Shown: positions 27,577 through 37,595 of the stretch, one piece after another
How positions within the stretch are numbered: the first letter of the stretch is position 1
Layout of the letters: each line of letters begins with the position of its first letter
Source of the DNA: Klebsiella planticola ATCC 33531
GTDB lineage: Bacteria; Pseudomonadota; Gammaproteobacteria; Enterobacterales; Enterobacteriaceae
Assembly (NCBI RefSeq): GCF_000735435.1
Contig: NZ_JMPP01000026.1
Span: 1 to 46,531, forward strand
DNA: 46,531 nt
Direction: 5' to 3'
Translations under genes and position numbers: made by a program
Notes under the pieces: generated by a model
What the model saw: only the letters and a program-made list of their open reading frames with translations
Told to the model about the DNA's origin: nothing
Databases searched by the model: none

Positions 27577-28000
27577 ATCTCCCCCTGCGGCATGGATGAA
27601 TAATGGTGACAGGAATAATCAATCATGTCTGCGACATGCACAGGCGGTCCCCCCGGATGTCGGGAAATAAATGCGAAGTTTCAGACGGCACAGCATTCTG
27701 CAGGGGGCGAGGAGATTGTACCAGCGTTATTTGTAACAGGTCATACTGGCCAGACCTGTCCTCTACGCCGCGTCAGACAAGGCATGCGTCGTGATGGTAT
27801 CCGGCATGACGAGCTCAAAACGGCGTAACATGATGTCGCTTTGGCCATGCGGCGATATAAAACGCTACTGCCGGGGAAACCAGGACGATGATAAAACCGG
27901 GGGAGTGCATGTTCGCCTGGCGAGAGTCCATTCCAGGGAAGCTGATTTATGCCATGACGCGATTTTGGGCAGTGGCGTTCCGGGAGGGGGAGCCGCAGGA
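27577..28000. other. Gap of about 420 bp with no supported gene
   Basis: Between the 5' end of the kinase gene and the yegD terminator. Open frames here are short, have no recognisable product or good ribosome site, and lie in ordinary GC-rich sequence. It should contain the kinase promoter, but I cannot point to a convincing -35/-10 pair. Confidence 0.5.
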
Positions 28001-28024
28001 GAAAACGGGGCAGGGCTGCCCCGT
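28001..28024 (-). terminator. Intrinsic terminator of yegD
   Basis: On the minus strand ACGGGGCAG, two bases, CTGCCCCGT, then TTTTC, starting six bases after the yegD stop codon. A 9-bp GC-rich stem followed by T residues is a standard factor-independent terminator. Confidence 0.8.
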
Positions 28025-28029
28025 GAACG

Positions 28030-29382
28030 TTAAGCGAAAACGACCTGCGCCCAGCGGGCCAGACCGGCGGTAACGGAGCCAAAATCATCTCCGCCAGCGA
28101 TCGGTATACCCGGCAGGTGGGCTGCCAGCGCTTTCTTAATCAGCGGTGAGCGGGCGCTCCCCCCGGTCAGGTAGATCACATCCGGCGTTTCGCGGCTGTT
28201 GTCGAGCGCCAACTGAACCTGTTCCATAATACGCGTCAGCGGCTGATTCAACGCGGCTTCCAGCCCCTGTTGGCTGATAGCCGTGGCCAGTTCATTGCCG
28301 ATAAACGGTAGTCCGGCGGTCACCTGCTCTTGCGCGGAGAGGGCGATTTTACTCTCCTCCGCACTGCGTACCAGGCGATAGCTCAGACGCTGGCGCCAGA
28401 CTTTCAGCAGCAGCGCGACTTTATCGGCGTCGCGGGCATCACGCAGTAAATCATTGAGCAAGCGACCGTTGGCGCTGCTGTAGAAATCGGTTTGCGCCGG
28501 CACATCGTTGATCGCGACGGCGTTCCACCACGGCAGTACCGGTAAGGCGATCCCTTTTTCAGTTTCGCCACCCATCCCCAGCAGCGGCATCAGGCATTTA
28601 AAGGCCAGAGCGATGTCGAGATCGTTCCCGCCGACGCGGCAGCCGCTGTGGCCGAGTAAACTTTGCTGGCGATCGGCTTTCTGCCGCCACTGCGGCCCCA
28701 TCAGCAGCAGCGAACAGTCGGTGGTGCCGCCGCCGATATCGACGACCAGCACCCGTTTTTCTGCGTTGAGCGTCGCTTCGAAATCCAGCCCGGCGGCAAC
28801 CGGTTCAAACTGGAAAACGACGTCGCGGAAACCGGCGCGCTTCGCCGCGCGCTCGAGGATCCCCTGCGCCTGGGCATTGGCGTCATCGCCACCCAGCCCC
28901 TGGAAGTTGATCGGCCGGCCAATTACCGCCTGATCAATGGTTTCCGGAAGCTGCGTCTGCGCCTGCTGTTTAATATGCAGCATCATGGCGCACACCAGAT
29001 CTTCAAACAGCGCAACCTGCTGCGGCTTCAGGCCGCTGGCGCCGAGGAACGATTTCGGGGATTTAACGAAGTACACTTCTTCCGGATCGTCGACATATTG
29101 ATGCAGCGAGGCCAGACCAAACTGGACGCTGTTGCCGAGGACATCGATGTCTTCATCGCGGTTATAGTTGATGGCGCGACGCAGCAGCGCCTGGTTTTCA
29201 GCGCCGTTGGTCGGCACGTCATGATGGCGATAGAGCCATTCGCTGACCGCTTCGCGGGTTGGCGCCGACAGCATTGACGGCAGCAGCTTGCTGCCGTTTT
29301 CCAGCGTTAACAATTGCGGAAGATTATCGCGCATTACGGCAACCGAACAGTTGGCGGTTCCGTAGTCAAAACCAATAAACAT
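28030..29382 (-). CDS. yegD: Hsp70-family chaperone-like protein YegD
   Basis: 450 residues from ATG 29382, the same as E. coli YegD. The actin/Hsp70 ATPase fold is evident: phosphate 1 loop FIGFDYGTANCSVAV at the N-terminus, phosphate 2 loop VLVVDIGGGTTDCSLLL, and adenosine motif VIYLTGGSARSPLIKKAL. It has no classical C-terminal peptide-binding domain of DnaK, as expected for this subfamily. Its role is not established. An in-frame extension to 29466 is rejected because family similarity starts at this methionine. It is divergent from alkA across 137 bases. Confidence 0.93.
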   Translation of the reverse strand: MFIGFDYGTANCSVAVMRDNLPQLLTLENGSKLLPSMLSAPTREAVSEWLYRHHDVPTNGAENQALLRRAINYNRDEDIDVLGNSVQFGLASLHQYVDDPEEVYFVKSPKSFLGASGLKPQQVALFEDLVCAMMLHIKQQAQTQLPETIDQAVIGRPINFQGLGGDDANAQAQGILERAAKRAGFRDVVFQFEPVAAGLDFEATLNAEKRVLVVDIGGGTTDCSLLLMGPQWRQKADRQQSLLGHSGCRVGGNDLDIALAFKCLMPLLGMGGETEKGIALPVLPWWNAVAINDVPAQTDFYSSANGRLLNDLLRDARDADKVALLLKVWRQRLSYRLVRSAEESKIALSAQEQVTAGLPFIGNELATAISQQGLEAALNQPLTRIMEQVQLALDNSRETPDVIYLTGGSARSPLIKKALAAHLPGIPIAGGDDFGSVTAGLARWAQVVFA

Positions 29383-29519
29383 GACCTGAAAAATCCCCAT
29401 GCCAGTGAAGAAGGGGGGCGACTTTAGCGGATTGCCGCCACGGCGACAACTGGAATTTAAAAGCAAGGTATGTCGGACGTGGAGCGTCTATCATTGAGGC
29501 AATTAAAGAAGGAGAAATG

Positions 29520-30368
29520 ATGACGCTGTTACCCTGGCACCCCCCCTACGACCCGCAATGGATATTCGGTTTTCTACGCGCCCGTGCGGTGGCGGGTATT
29601 GAAACGTTCAGCGAGGGGCGTTACACCCGCAGCTTTTCCCTGGCGGGCCATCGTGGCCTGATCGCGGTTGAGCCCGATATGGCGGCGCAGGGATTACGCG
29701 TGACCTTATCTGCCGGCCTGCTGCCGGTGGCCGATGCGTGCCACGATCGGGTTGCGCGCTTGTTTGATTTAGCCTGCGACCCGCATCGGGTGGCCCGGAC
29801 GCTGGGCACGCTGGCCAGCGCGCGTCCTGGGCTGCGGCTACCGGGATCGCTTGATGCCTTTGAACAAGGGGTACGCGCGGTGCTGGGGCAGCTGGTCAGC
29901 GTGGCGATGGCGGCGAAGCTGACGGCAAAAGTGGCGGCGGCTTACGGGGAACCGTTGGCGGAGGCGCCGGAATACCGGCTCTTTCCTGAACCACAAACCC
30001 TGGCGCGAGCGGATCCATTAGCGCTTAAAGCTCTGGGGATGTCGCTGCGGCGCGCCGAGGCCCTGATCCATCTGGCGCAGGCGGTGATTGACGGTCAGCT
30101 GCCGCTGACGGCGCCGGACGACATTGAGGCCGGGATGAAACAGCTGCAAACGCTGCCTGGTATCGGCCGCTGGACCGCCAGCTATTTTGCCCTACGCGGC
30201 TGGCAGGCGAAGGACATTTTTCTGCCGGATGATTACCTGATTAAGCAGCGGTTTAGCGGCATGACCCCGGCGCGTATTGCCCGTTACGCCAGCCGCTGGC
30301 AGCCGTGGCGTTCCTATGCGTTATTGCATATCTGGTATAGCGAAGGATGGGCGCCGACGGAGGAATAG
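29520..30368 (+). CDS. alkA: DNA-3-methyladenine glycosylase II (AlkA)
   Basis: 282 residues, as in E. coli AlkA. N-terminal TBP-like domain, then the helix-hairpin-helix LPGIGRWTASYFALRGW and catalytic Asp238 in FLPDDYLIKQR. It removes N3- and N7-alkylated purines and O2-alkylpyrimidines from DNA as the first step of base excision repair. Two ATGs occur in tandem; the second (29520) is chosen because GGAG is five bases upstream rather than two, and because it aligns with E. coli and keeps the Asp at 238. In E. coli it is induced by Ada; I could not confirm an Ada site in the short divergent region with yegD. Confidence 0.95.
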   Translation: MTLLPWHPPYDPQWIFGFLRARAVAGIETFSEGRYTRSFSLAGHRGLIAVEPDMAAQGLRVTLSAGLLPVADACHDRVARLFDLACDPHRVARTLGTLASARPGLRLPGSLDAFEQGVRAVLGQLVSVAMAAKLTAKVAAAYGEPLAEAPEYRLFPEPQTLARADPLALKALGMSLRRAEALIHLAQAVIDGQLPLTAPDDIEAGMKQLQTLPGIGRWTASYFALRGWQAKDIFLPDDYLIKQRFSGMTPARIARYASRWQPWRSYALLHIWYSEGWAPTEE

Positions 30369-30411
30369 CCATGCAGGGCGCATATCACTGGTATCGACGC
30401 GCTGAAATCCC

Positions 30412-30597
30412 TATAATTGCCGCGTTTGACGGTCAAACGTCACCCTTCCAATACATGAAATTATTCGAGATGCGCCTCAAAACTCGTTAGCGTTTTGAAC
30501 AAACCCCACAGGGGCGAGGCTGCAAGCCGAGTCACGCGGCGGCAGCTCGAAGGGTTATGTGTATATACATCCAGGTTAATCAGGTCGCAAAAAAGTT
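30412..30597 (+). promoter_or_regulatory. Possible udk promoter and long structured leader
   Basis: TATAAT at 30412-30417 is a perfect -10 hexamer, but the -35 position (TGGTAT) is poor. If used, the transcript would carry about 175 untranslated bases before udk, containing small hairpins such as CCCCACAGGGG and GGCTGCAAGCC. No gene is visible between alkA and udk. Confidence 0.4.
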
Positions 30598-31239
30598 ATG
30601 ACTGATACGTCTCATCAGTGCGTCATTATAGGTATCGCCGGCGCATCGGCTTCGGGAAAAAGTCTTATCGCCAGCACGCTGTATCGCGAATTGCGCGAAC
30701 AGGTTGGTGATGAACATATTGGCGTTATTCCGGAAGACAGCTACTACAAAGATCAAAGTCATTTGTCGATGGAAGAGCGTGTTAAAACGAACTATGACCA
30801 TCCCAGCTCGATGGATCACAGTTTACTGTTTCAACATTTGCAGATGTTGAAAAGCGGCCAGCCGATTGAATTACCGGTTTACAGCTACGTTGAACATACG
30901 CGTATGCCGGAAACGATCCACATCGAACCGAAAAAAGTGATCATCCTCGAAGGAATTTTATTGCTGACGGATGTTCGCCTGCGCAATGAGCTGAGCTTCT
31001 CTATCTTCGTTGATACGCCGCTGGATATCTGCCTGATGCGCCGCATCAAGCGCGATGTGAATGAACGCGGGCGCTCGATGGACTCAGTGATGGCGCAATA
31101 TCAGAAAACGGTTCGTCCGATGTTCCTGCAGTTTATTGACCCTTCCAAGCAGTATGCCGACATTATTGTGCCGCGCGGCGGTAAAAACCGCATCGCGATT
31201 GATATTCTGAAGGCAAAAATCAGTCAGTTCTTTGAATAA
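30598..31239 (+). CDS. udk: Uridine/cytidine kinase
   Basis: 213 residues, the usual size for bacterial Udk. P-loop GASASGKS at residues 15-22, the catalytic aspartate region PEDSYYKD, the base-contacting [10 protein letters not shown], and [13 protein letters not shown] of the lid. It phosphorylates uridine and cytidine to UMP and CMP for pyrimidine salvage in the cytoplasm. It is followed by dcd at 90 bases, a gene pair also found in E. coli. The diguanylate cyclase gene yegE, which precedes udk in E. coli as I recall, is not present here. Confidence 0.96.
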   Translation: MTDTSHQCVIIGIAGASASGKSLIASTLYRELREQVGDEHIGVIPEDSYYKDQSHLSMEERVKTNYDHPSSMDHSLLFQHLQMLKSGQPIELPVYSYVEHTRMPETIHIEPKKVIILEGILLLTDVRLRNELSFSIFVDTPLDICLMRRIKRDVNERGRSMDSVMAQYQKTVRPMFLQFIDPSKQYADIIVPRGGKNRIAIDILKAKISQFFE

Positions 31240-31329
31240 CACAGACGAATTGTGTAACGTGCAAAGAGAACCCAAATTGCCCTTAGCCCCGGAAGGTGTA
31301 GGGGCGCGATGCCATAAAGGAGAGAGCTC

Positions 31330-31911
31330 ATGCGTCTGTGCGACCGAGATATAGAAGCCTGGTTGGATGAGGGGCGGCTATCTATCAGCCCGCGCCCGCC
31401 CATTGAACGTATTAACGGCGCGACCGTCGACGTTCGGCTGGGGAATAAATTCCGCACGTTTCGCGGCCACACGGCGCCCTTTATCGATCTGAGCGGGCCA
31501 AAAGCAGAAGTGACCGCGGCGCTGGATCGGGTGATGAGCGAAGAGATCGTGCTGCCGGAAGGCGAAGCCTTCTATCTGCATCCGGGAGAGCTGGCGCTGG
31601 CGGTGACCTATGAGTCGGTGACGCTACCGGCCGATCTGGTCGGCTGGCTGGACGGACGCTCCTCTCTGGCGCGTCTGGGACTGATGGTGCACGTCACCGC
31701 TCACCGTATCGATCCCGGCTGGTCTGGCTGCATCGTGCTCGAGTTCTTCAACTCCGGCAAGCTGCCGCTGGCGCTGCGTCCGGGGATGCCGATCGGCGCA
31801 CTGAGCTTTGAACCGCTGTCAGGCCCTGCGGCACGGCCCTATAACCGCCGTGAAGACGCCAAATATCGCGACCAGCAGGGCGCGGTGGCGAGTCGAATCG
31901 ACAAGGATTGA
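31330..31911 (+). CDS. dcd: dCTP deaminase
   Basis: 193 residues, identical in length to E. coli Dcd and nearly identical in sequence by recollection. Key segments: [14 protein letters not shown] with the triphosphate-binding Arg and catalytic Ser, [13 protein letters not shown], and [21 protein letters not shown] with the catalytic Glu. The trimer converts dCTP to dUTP, the main source of dUMP for thymidylate synthesis. A strong AAAGGAGAGAG ribosome site precedes the ATG. It lies between udk and asmA on the same strand, the typical enterobacterial order. Confidence 0.97.
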   Translation: MRLCDRDIEAWLDEGRLSISPRPPIERINGATVDVRLGNKFRTFRGHTAPFIDLSGPKAEVTAALDRVMSEEIVLPEGEAFYLHPGELALAVTYESVTLPADLVGWLDGRSSLARLGLMVHVTAHRIDPGWSGCIVLEFFNSGKLPLALRPGMPIGALSFEPLSGPAARPYNRREDAKYRDQQGAVASRIDKD

Positions 31912-31938
31912 TAACGTAAGCGGTGTACTGAGGGTGCC

Positions 31939-33786
31939 ATGAGACGAATTCTGACGACGCTGATGATCTTGCTGGCGGTGGTTGTCGCCGGGCTGACCGC
32001 GTTGGTATTGCTGGTCAATCCCAACGATTTTCGCGCCTATATGGTGCATAAGGTGGCGGAACGTAGCGGTTATCAGCTCGAACTCGATGGCCCGCTGCGC
32101 TGGCACGTCTGGCCGCAGCTGAGTATTCTTTCCGGCCGCATGACGCTGACGGCACCGGGGGCGGCTGAACCGGTGGTGCGCGCGGACAATATGCGTCTTG
32201 ATGTCGCCCTTATGCCGCTGATTTCTCATCAGCTGCAGGTCAAACAGGTGATGCTCAAGGGAGCGGTCATTCAGCTGACGCCGAAGACCGAAGCCGTACG
32301 CGGCCAGGATGCGCCGGTGGTTCCTCACGACAATTCGCTGCCGCTGGTGGCGGAAGACAGCGGCTGGTCCTACGACGTGCGGCAGCTGCAGGTGGTGGAC
32401 AGCGTCCTCTTTTTCCAGCATGAAGATGGCGAACAGGTGACCGTGCGCGATATTCGCCTGCAGATGGATCAAGATGAACATCATCACGCGACGCTCGACT
32501 TTGCCGGGCGAATCAACCGCGACCAGCGCGATCTGGCGCTCTCTTTCACCGCCGAGGTTCAGGGCGGTGACTATCCACACTCTCTGAAGGCTGACATCTC
32601 CCGGCTCGACTGGCAGCTGCGCGGCGCCGAGCTGCCGGCTGACGGCGTGAGCGGGCAGGGCAGTATGCAGGCGAACTGGCAGGAGGACGAGAAAAAGCTG
32701 AGCTTTGATAACCTCAATCTGACGGCGAACGGCAGCACGATTGCCGGCAGCGCCAGCGTGATTTTAGGTGACCGGGCCGACTGGAACCTCAATCTTCATG
32801 CCACGACTCTTGACCTCGACACTCTGCTGACGCACGGTTCTCCGGCAACGGATTCTGGCGCCAGCCAGCAGGGACAAAGCCAGCCGAGGCAGCTGCGCCC
32901 GGTGATTGCCGACAGCGATATTCAGGAAGATTACAACAGCCTGCGCGGATTTACCGCCCATATGGCGCTGACGGCCGACCAGCTTCAGTGGCGTGGGATG
33001 ACCTTTACTCAGGTGAAAAGCGACATCAGTAACCAGCTCGGACTGCTGACCATCAACCAGCTTCAGGGCGAACTGGATGGCGGCCTGATATCGTTGCCCG
33101 GCACCCTTGACGCGCGGGGAGAGACATCGCAAGCCTCCTTCCAGCCCAAACTGGATAACGTTGAGATTGCCACCATCCTGAAAGCATTTAACTATTCGCT
33201 CAATCTGACCGGTAAGCTCTCGTTAACCGGGGATTTCTCCGGTGAAAAAATTGATGCCGACGATTTCCGTCGTCGCTGGCAAGGAGATGCGCAGATACAG
33301 ATGGCGAATACCCGCACCGAAGGGCTTAACTTCCAGCAGCTCGTGCAGCAAGCCGTTGAGCGCAGCACCAATGTGCAGGCGCAGGAAAATTACGACAACG
33401 CGACCCGCCTCGACTCCATGAGCAGCGAGCTGCAGCTGGCGCAGGGACAGGTCACGTTGCAAAGCCTGCAGGGGCAATCAGAGATGATGGCGCTGACCGG
33501 GCAGGGCGACCTGAATTTATTGAAAGAAGAGTGCGATATGCGCTTTAACGTGCGCGTGCTGGGCGGCTGGAAAGGCGAAAGCAAGCTTATCGACAAGCTC
33601 AAACAGACCGCGATTCCGCTACGTATCTACGGAAAATGGCAGGCGCTGAGCTATAGCCTGCAGGTCGACCAGGTGCTGCGTAAACAGCTGCAGGATGAAG
33701 CTAAACAGCGGCTTAATGACTGGATTGAGCGCAATAAAAACACCCAGGACGGGAAAGAAGTGAAGAAGCTGCTTGAGAAACACTAA
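31939..33786 (+). CDS. asmA: Outer-membrane assembly protein AsmA
   Basis: 615 residues, against 617 in E. coli. A single N-terminal membrane helix (about 5-24: LTTLMILLAVVVAGLTALVL) anchors a long periplasmic beta-rich domain typical of AsmA/VPS13-like proteins; the C-terminal region (NFQQLVQQAVER to LGGWKGESKLIDKLKQ) is the conserved AsmA segment. Members are thought to carry phospholipids between inner and outer membranes, and asmA mutations suppress assembly-defective porins in E. coli. It starts 27 bases after dcd and probably shares its transcript. It ends before a repetitive BIME array shared with the convergent yegH. Confidence 0.95.
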   Translation: MRRILTTLMILLAVVVAGLTALVLLVNPNDFRAYMVHKVAERSGYQLELDGPLRWHVWPQLSILSGRMTLTAPGAAEPVVRADNMRLDVALMPLISHQLQVKQVMLKGAVIQLTPKTEAVRGQDAPVVPHDNSLPLVAEDSGWSYDVRQLQVVDSVLFFQHEDGEQVTVRDIRLQMDQDEHHHATLDFAGRINRDQRDLALSFTAEVQGGDYPHSLKADISRLDWQLRGAELPADGVSGQGSMQANWQEDEKKLSFDNLNLTANGSTIAGSASVILGDRADWNLNLHATTLDLDTLLTHGSPATDSGASQQGQSQPRQLRPVIADSDIQEDYNSLRGFTAHMALTADQLQWRGMTFTQVKSDISNQLGLLTINQLQGELDGGLISLPGTLDARGETSQASFQPKLDNVEIATILKAFNYSLNLTGKLSLTGDFSGEKIDADDFRRRWQGDAQIQMANTRTEGLNFQQLVQQAVERSTNVQAQENYDNATRLDSMSSELQLAQGQVTLQSLQGQSEMMALTGQGDLNLLKEECDMRFNVRVLGGWKGESKLIDKLKQTAIPLRIYGKWQALSYSLQVDQVLRKQLQDEAKQRLNDWIERNKNTQDGKEVKKLLEKH

Positions 33787-33817
33787 CCAGGATTGACCGG
33801 CGGAGCGACTTTACGGG

Positions 33818-34147
33818 CCCGGATGGCGGCGCAAACGCCTTATCCGGGCGACCTGAACGCACTCTCCCTGTAGCCCCGGTAAGCGTAGCGCCACCGGGGG
33901 CAAGCAGACAGATGCAGGTTGAAAGGTTATCGCGGTGGTTTTCCCGGATAGCGGCGCAAACGCCTTATCCGGGTTACCCGAGCGGACTCTCCCTGTAGCC
34001 CCGGTAAGCGTAGCGCCACCGGGGAAGCAGTCTGATGCAGGTTGAAAGGTTATCACGGTGGTTTTCCCGGTTAGCGGCGCAAACGCCTTATCCGGGCTAC
34101 CCGAGCGGACTCTCTCTGTAGCCCCGGTAAGCGTAGCGCCACCGGGG
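33818..34147. repeat. BIME array: three tandem REP pairs of about 124 bp
   Basis: Units begin at 33818, 33943 and 34066. Each contains a REP-like palindrome (CCGGATAGCGGCGCAAACGC type, closing with TTATCCGGG) and a second palindrome (TAGCCCCGGTAAGCGTAGCG then CCACCGGGG), joined by near-identical spacers with CAGGTTGAAAGGTTATC. The copies differ at only a few bases. The array lies between the convergent 3' ends of asmA and yegH, the usual place for such elements, where they can bind gyrase or IHF and limit read-through and mRNA decay. Confidence 0.88.
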
Positions 34148-34168
34148 AGTATCTGCCGACTGCGGGGA

Positions 34169-35755
34169 TTACACTTCGTAGCTCAGCTCATCTTCCCGCG
34201 GCGGCGGGATAATCTGCACTTTCTGTACCCGGTGACTCTCGACCTGCAGCGTGCGTACGATGTAGTCGCCGATTTTCACCTCTTCACCCGCTTCAGGGAC
34301 ATGCTGCAGATTTTCCATTAACAGACCGGCAATCGTGTGATACTCGCGTTTATCATCGAGCGGCAGGGGAATGTACTGCACTAAATCTTCCAGCGGCATA
34401 TGCCCATTGGCGGTCCAGCTGCCGTCAGGATTTTTCGCGATATCGTGGCGGGCATCAATCTCTTCAGCCTCGTTGGGTAAATTGCCGGCGATGGTTTCCA
34501 TGACATCGCTCAGGGTCACCACCCCCTCAACGGAACCAAACTCGTCCACCACAAAGGCGAAATGGGTCCTGGCATGGCGGAACTGCTCCAGTGCCGGCAG
34601 CAGAGGCAACGTCTCAGGGAACACCAGCGGCTGACGCAGCAGGACGCGCAGGTCGAGCGGTTCATGGCGCAGCGATTGCTGTAACAGGTCGATGACGTGA
34701 ACCACGCCGAGCAGATCTTCATCATCATTTCCGCCGGTGACGACCAGCCGGGTGTGCTGGTTTTTCTCCAGCAAGGCGCGGATTTCCTCCTCCGGTGCGC
34801 TAAGGTCTATATGCTCGATATCATGGCGCGAGGTCATAATACTGCTGACGGTGCGCTGGTTGAGATTAAGCACCCGCCCAATCATCCGGCGTTCCTGGGG
34901 GTTGAACAGCGGGTTATCGGCCTGGCTGTCGATCAGCGCGGCCGTATCGCTACTGAGCTCGGCATGTTCTTTATGCCCACTGAGTAAATTCATCACCGCT
35001 TCGGTCGTGCGCTGGCGTAGCGTGAGATTGGCGGAGAGGAAGCGACGGCGGTTGAACAGCGCCAGCTGGTTCAGCGACTCAATGATGACGGAGAAGCCGA
35101 TGGCCGCATACAGATAACCTTTCGGGATGGGGAACCCAAACCCTTCGGCAATCAGGCTGAAACCAATCATCAGCAGGAAACTCAGACAGAGAATAACGAT
35201 AGTCGGGTGGCTGTTGACAAACCGCGTCAGCGCTTTGCTGGCGAGCAGCATCAAACTCATGGCAATAACCACCGCCGCCATCATCACCGCCAGATGGTCG
35301 ACCATGCCTACGGCGGTGATCACCGAATCGAGGGAGAAAATGGCATCCAGTACCACAATCTGAGCGACCACCCCCCAGAACCTCGCGCCCTTGCGCTGAA
35401 CCGGATTATCGCTGTCTTTGCCCTCCAGCCGTTCATTCAGCTCAACGGTGGCTTTAAACAGCAGGAATAACCCACCAGACAACATAATCAAATCTCGCGC
35501 GCTAAAGCTGAGGTCGTGGTAGGTGAACAGCGGTGTGGTCAGGGTGACCAGCCAGGATATCGAGGCGAGCAGCAGCAGACGCATCAGCATCGCCAGCAGC
35601 AGGCCAATCACCCGCGCGCGGTCACGCTGAGTCGGAGGGAGTTTTTCCGCGAGGATCGCGATAAAAACAAGGTTATCAATACCGAGGACCAGCTCTATAA
35701 CCACCAACGTTATGAGACCGGCCCAAATTGAGGGGTCGGCAATCCATTCCATCAT
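34169..35755 (-). CDS. yegH: Inner-membrane TerC/CBS/CorC_HlyC protein YegH
   Basis: 528 residues (527 from the second ATG at 35752, which matches the E. coli start). N-terminal TerC-type membrane domain (about 1-240) with the acidic motif [17 protein letters not shown] and [20 protein letters not shown], then two CBS domains (about 305-425: [14 protein letters not shown], and [16 protein letters not shown]) and a C-terminal CorC_HlyC transporter-associated domain. The family is implicated in metal-ion export or tolerance; the YegH function is not established. It faces leftward toward asmA, and its upstream region adjoins the capsule locus. Both methionines lie after an AGG-containing weak ribosome site. 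Confidence 0.93.
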   Translation of the reverse strand: MMEWIADPSIWAGLITLVVIELVLGIDNLVFIAILAEKLPPTQRDRARVIGLLLAMLMRLLLLASISWLVTLTTPLFTYHDLSFSARDLIMLSGGLFLLFKATVELNERLEGKDSDNPVQRKGARFWGVVAQIVVLDAIFSLDSVITAVGMVDHLAVMMAAVVIAMSLMLLASKALTRFVNSHPTIVILCLSFLLMIGFSLIAEGFGFPIPKGYLYAAIGFSVIIESLNQLALFNRRRFLSANLTLRQRTTEAVMNLLSGHKEHAELSSDTAALIDSQADNPLFNPQERRMIGRVLNLNQRTVSSIMTSRHDIEHIDLSAPEEEIRALLEKNQHTRLVVTGGNDDEDLLGVVHVIDLLQQSLRHEPLDLRVLLRQPLVFPETLPLLPALEQFRHARTHFAFVVDEFGSVEGVVTLSDVMETIAGNLPNEAEEIDARHDIAKNPDGSWTANGHMPLEDLVQYIPLPLDDKREYHTIAGLLMENLQHVPEAGEEVKIGDYIVRTLQVESHRVQKVQIIPPPREDELSYEV

Positions 35756-36240
35756 TAGTTAAAACCTATACTACCTGAGAGTGCCATCCGACGATCATGG
35801 ATAAGCGACAGATAAATTGCAATATATTCTCGTCTTATGACGTCGGGCGGGTACAGCTGCGGGAGAAATGCTGCGGATCGCAATATTAGACTGCATGAAT
35901 TATAGACGCGCGAGCTTATTTTTTATGCAAATAAGCTTATTAATAAAAGGCATGACTGTGGACGACTGAATATAAACTTGCAAAAAGTGTACTGGATCAA
36001 TAATGCCGGTTATTGCTCTCTCTGGTCGCATAGCGGTATGAAAATCAGACGGATTCAGACGCCGGGGGTAAACGCCCAATTCAATTACTTAATCGTAGCG
36101 ATCCAGTTTTTGATACTACTGAATGTCGTGGCTTGCAAAATATCTTGTTTAATCAGACGATATCAGTAGCTTTTAATCAGGTGTAAAAGTCAGTGCCGAT
36201 GGATGATATGGATAGCGGGCAAGAGGCGAAGGAGGGCATG
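35756..36240. other. 485-bp AT-rich gap upstream of yegH
   Basis: Contains AT-rich sequence around 35905-35990 that should include the yegH promoter (leftward), and nothing I can identify as a gene or RNA. Base composition already differs from the GC-rich genes to the left, as expected at a capsule-locus boundary. Confidence 0.5.
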
Positions 36241-36492
36241 ATGAGCGCAGCGGTGAGCTTTCTGCGCTATTTTCTATTGAAAATAGCGCCTGAAGATTAT
36301 TTTTATGAATTATGGACCGGCGATCATAAGAATAAATCCTCTTTTTCCCTACGTTTTGAGAATTATCCAGATGTATCCTCTGCAGTATTCTCTACCGGGA
36401 ATGCAGCGATAAGTCCTGCTGGTGGTACGAGAACAGAAGAAAATCCTGAGGCAGGGCGCTATATGGTATCTGTGTCATCAGAATTTTCTTAA
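36241..36492 (+). CDS. Possible 83-residue hypothetical protein upstream of galF
   Basis: ATG 36241 follows GGAGG at five bases spacing and encodes MSAAVSFLRYFLLKIAPEDY and on, ending VSVSSEFS. The frame opens 16 codons earlier at GTG 36193, but the good ribosome site favours the inner start. There is one mildly hydrophobic amphipathic N-terminal stretch and a polar remainder; no motif is recognised. It lies 171 bases before galF on the same strand. It may be a real small gene, a remnant, or a chance frame in a leader region. Confidence 0.4.
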   Translation: MSAAVSFLRYFLLKIAPEDYFYELWTGDHKNKSSFSLRFENYPDVSSAVFSTGNAAISPAGGTRTEENPEAGRYMVSVSSEFS

Positions 36493-36663
36493 ACCGCTCT
36501 GTCGGACCTAATACTTTGCGTGTATTCTCTGATGAAACATGTAGTTTCGGAATTTTGCTGGAAGTCGGACTGAGAGCAAAACGGTAATATCACAGATTGA
36601 TACCAGGAGAACCTGTAATCAGGTGGGTATCGAAGATTTATCACTATATGGGTGGATATGAGA

Positions 36664-37554
36664 ATGGCAAGTTTGAAAGCAGTTATTCCGGTAGCCGGAT
36701 TGGGGATGCATATGTTGCCGGCCACCAAGGCGATTCCGAAGGAGATGCTGCCAATCGTTGATAAGCCAATGGTTCAGTATATCGTCGACGAGATTGTGGC
36801 TGCAGGCATCAAGGAGATTGTACTGGTTACCCACTCGTCTAAGAATGCCGTGGAAAACCATTTCGATACCTCCTATGAACTGGAAGCGCTGCTTGAGCAG
36901 CGTGTCAAACGTCAGTTGCTGGCTGAGGTACAGGCAATCTGCCCGCCGGGCGTGACCATCATGAACGTACGCCAGGCGCAGCCGCTGGGACTGGGACACT
37001 CCATTCTCTGCGCGCGCCCGATCGTCGGTGATAACCCGTTTGTTGTGGTGCTGCCGGACATCGTTCTGGATGATGCCAGCGCTGACCCGCTGCGCTATAA
37101 CCTGGCAGCCATGGTGGCCCGCTTTAACGAAACCGGGCGTAGTCAGGTGCTGGCCAAGAGAATGGACGGCGACCTGTCGGAGTATTCGGTGATCCAGACC
37201 AAAGACCCGCTGAATGTGGAAGGGCAGATTGGCAGAATCGTTGAGTTTATCGAGAAGCCTGACGAGCCGCAGACGCTGGATTCCGATCTGATGGCCGTAG
37301 GGCGCTATGTTCTTTCCGCCGATGTGTGGGCTGAGCTGGAACGCACTCAACCTGGCGCATGGGGACGTATTCAGCTGACCGATGCGATCGCTGAACTGGC
37401 GAAGAAGCAGCCCGTTGACGCCATGTTAATGACCGGCGAAAGCTACGACTGCGGGAAAAAAATGGGCTATATGCAGGCCTTCGTAAACTACGGGCTGCGT
37501 AACCATAAAGAAGGCACGAAATTCCGCGAGAGCATTAAGAAGTTACTCGCGTAA
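36664..37554 (+). CDS. galF: GalF, UTP-glucose-1-phosphate uridylyltransferase-like protein
   Basis: 296 residues from ATG 36664, with GGTGG eight bases upstream. Earlier in-frame starts at 36652 and 36658 add only VDMR-type residues. The nucleotidyltransferase signature is altered to [17 protein letters not shown]: GalF has MHM where catalytic GalU has a TRxLP motif, so GalF is a weak or regulatory paralogue. Further family segments are [14 protein letters not shown] and [11 protein letters not shown]. It marks the left boundary of enterobacterial capsule and O-antigen loci and is thought to modulate UDP-glucose supply. The C-terminus ([17 protein letters not shown]) differs somewhat from K. 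pneumoniae as I remember it. Confidence 0.95.
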   Translation: MASLKAVIPVAGLGMHMLPATKAIPKEMLPIVDKPMVQYIVDEIVAAGIKEIVLVTHSSKNAVENHFDTSYELEALLEQRVKRQLLAEVQAICPPGVTIMNVRQAQPLGLGHSILCARPIVGDNPFVVVLPDIVLDDASADPLRYNLAAMVARFNETGRSQVLAKRMDGDLSEYSVIQTKDPLNVEGQIGRIVEFIEKPDEPQTLDSDLMAVGRYVLSADVWAELERTQPGAWGRIQLTDAIAELAKKQPVDAMLMTGESYDCGKKMGYMQAFVNYGLRNHKEGTKFRESIKKLLA

Positions 37555-37595
37555 ATAGGCTCTACCGGATTTCAGAAGTATGAAAATGTAGGGTT

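Noticed and set aside
27741-28088. Open frames in the gap between the kinase gene and yegD
   Set aside because: They overlap the yegD terminator and 3' end and have shadow-like composition.
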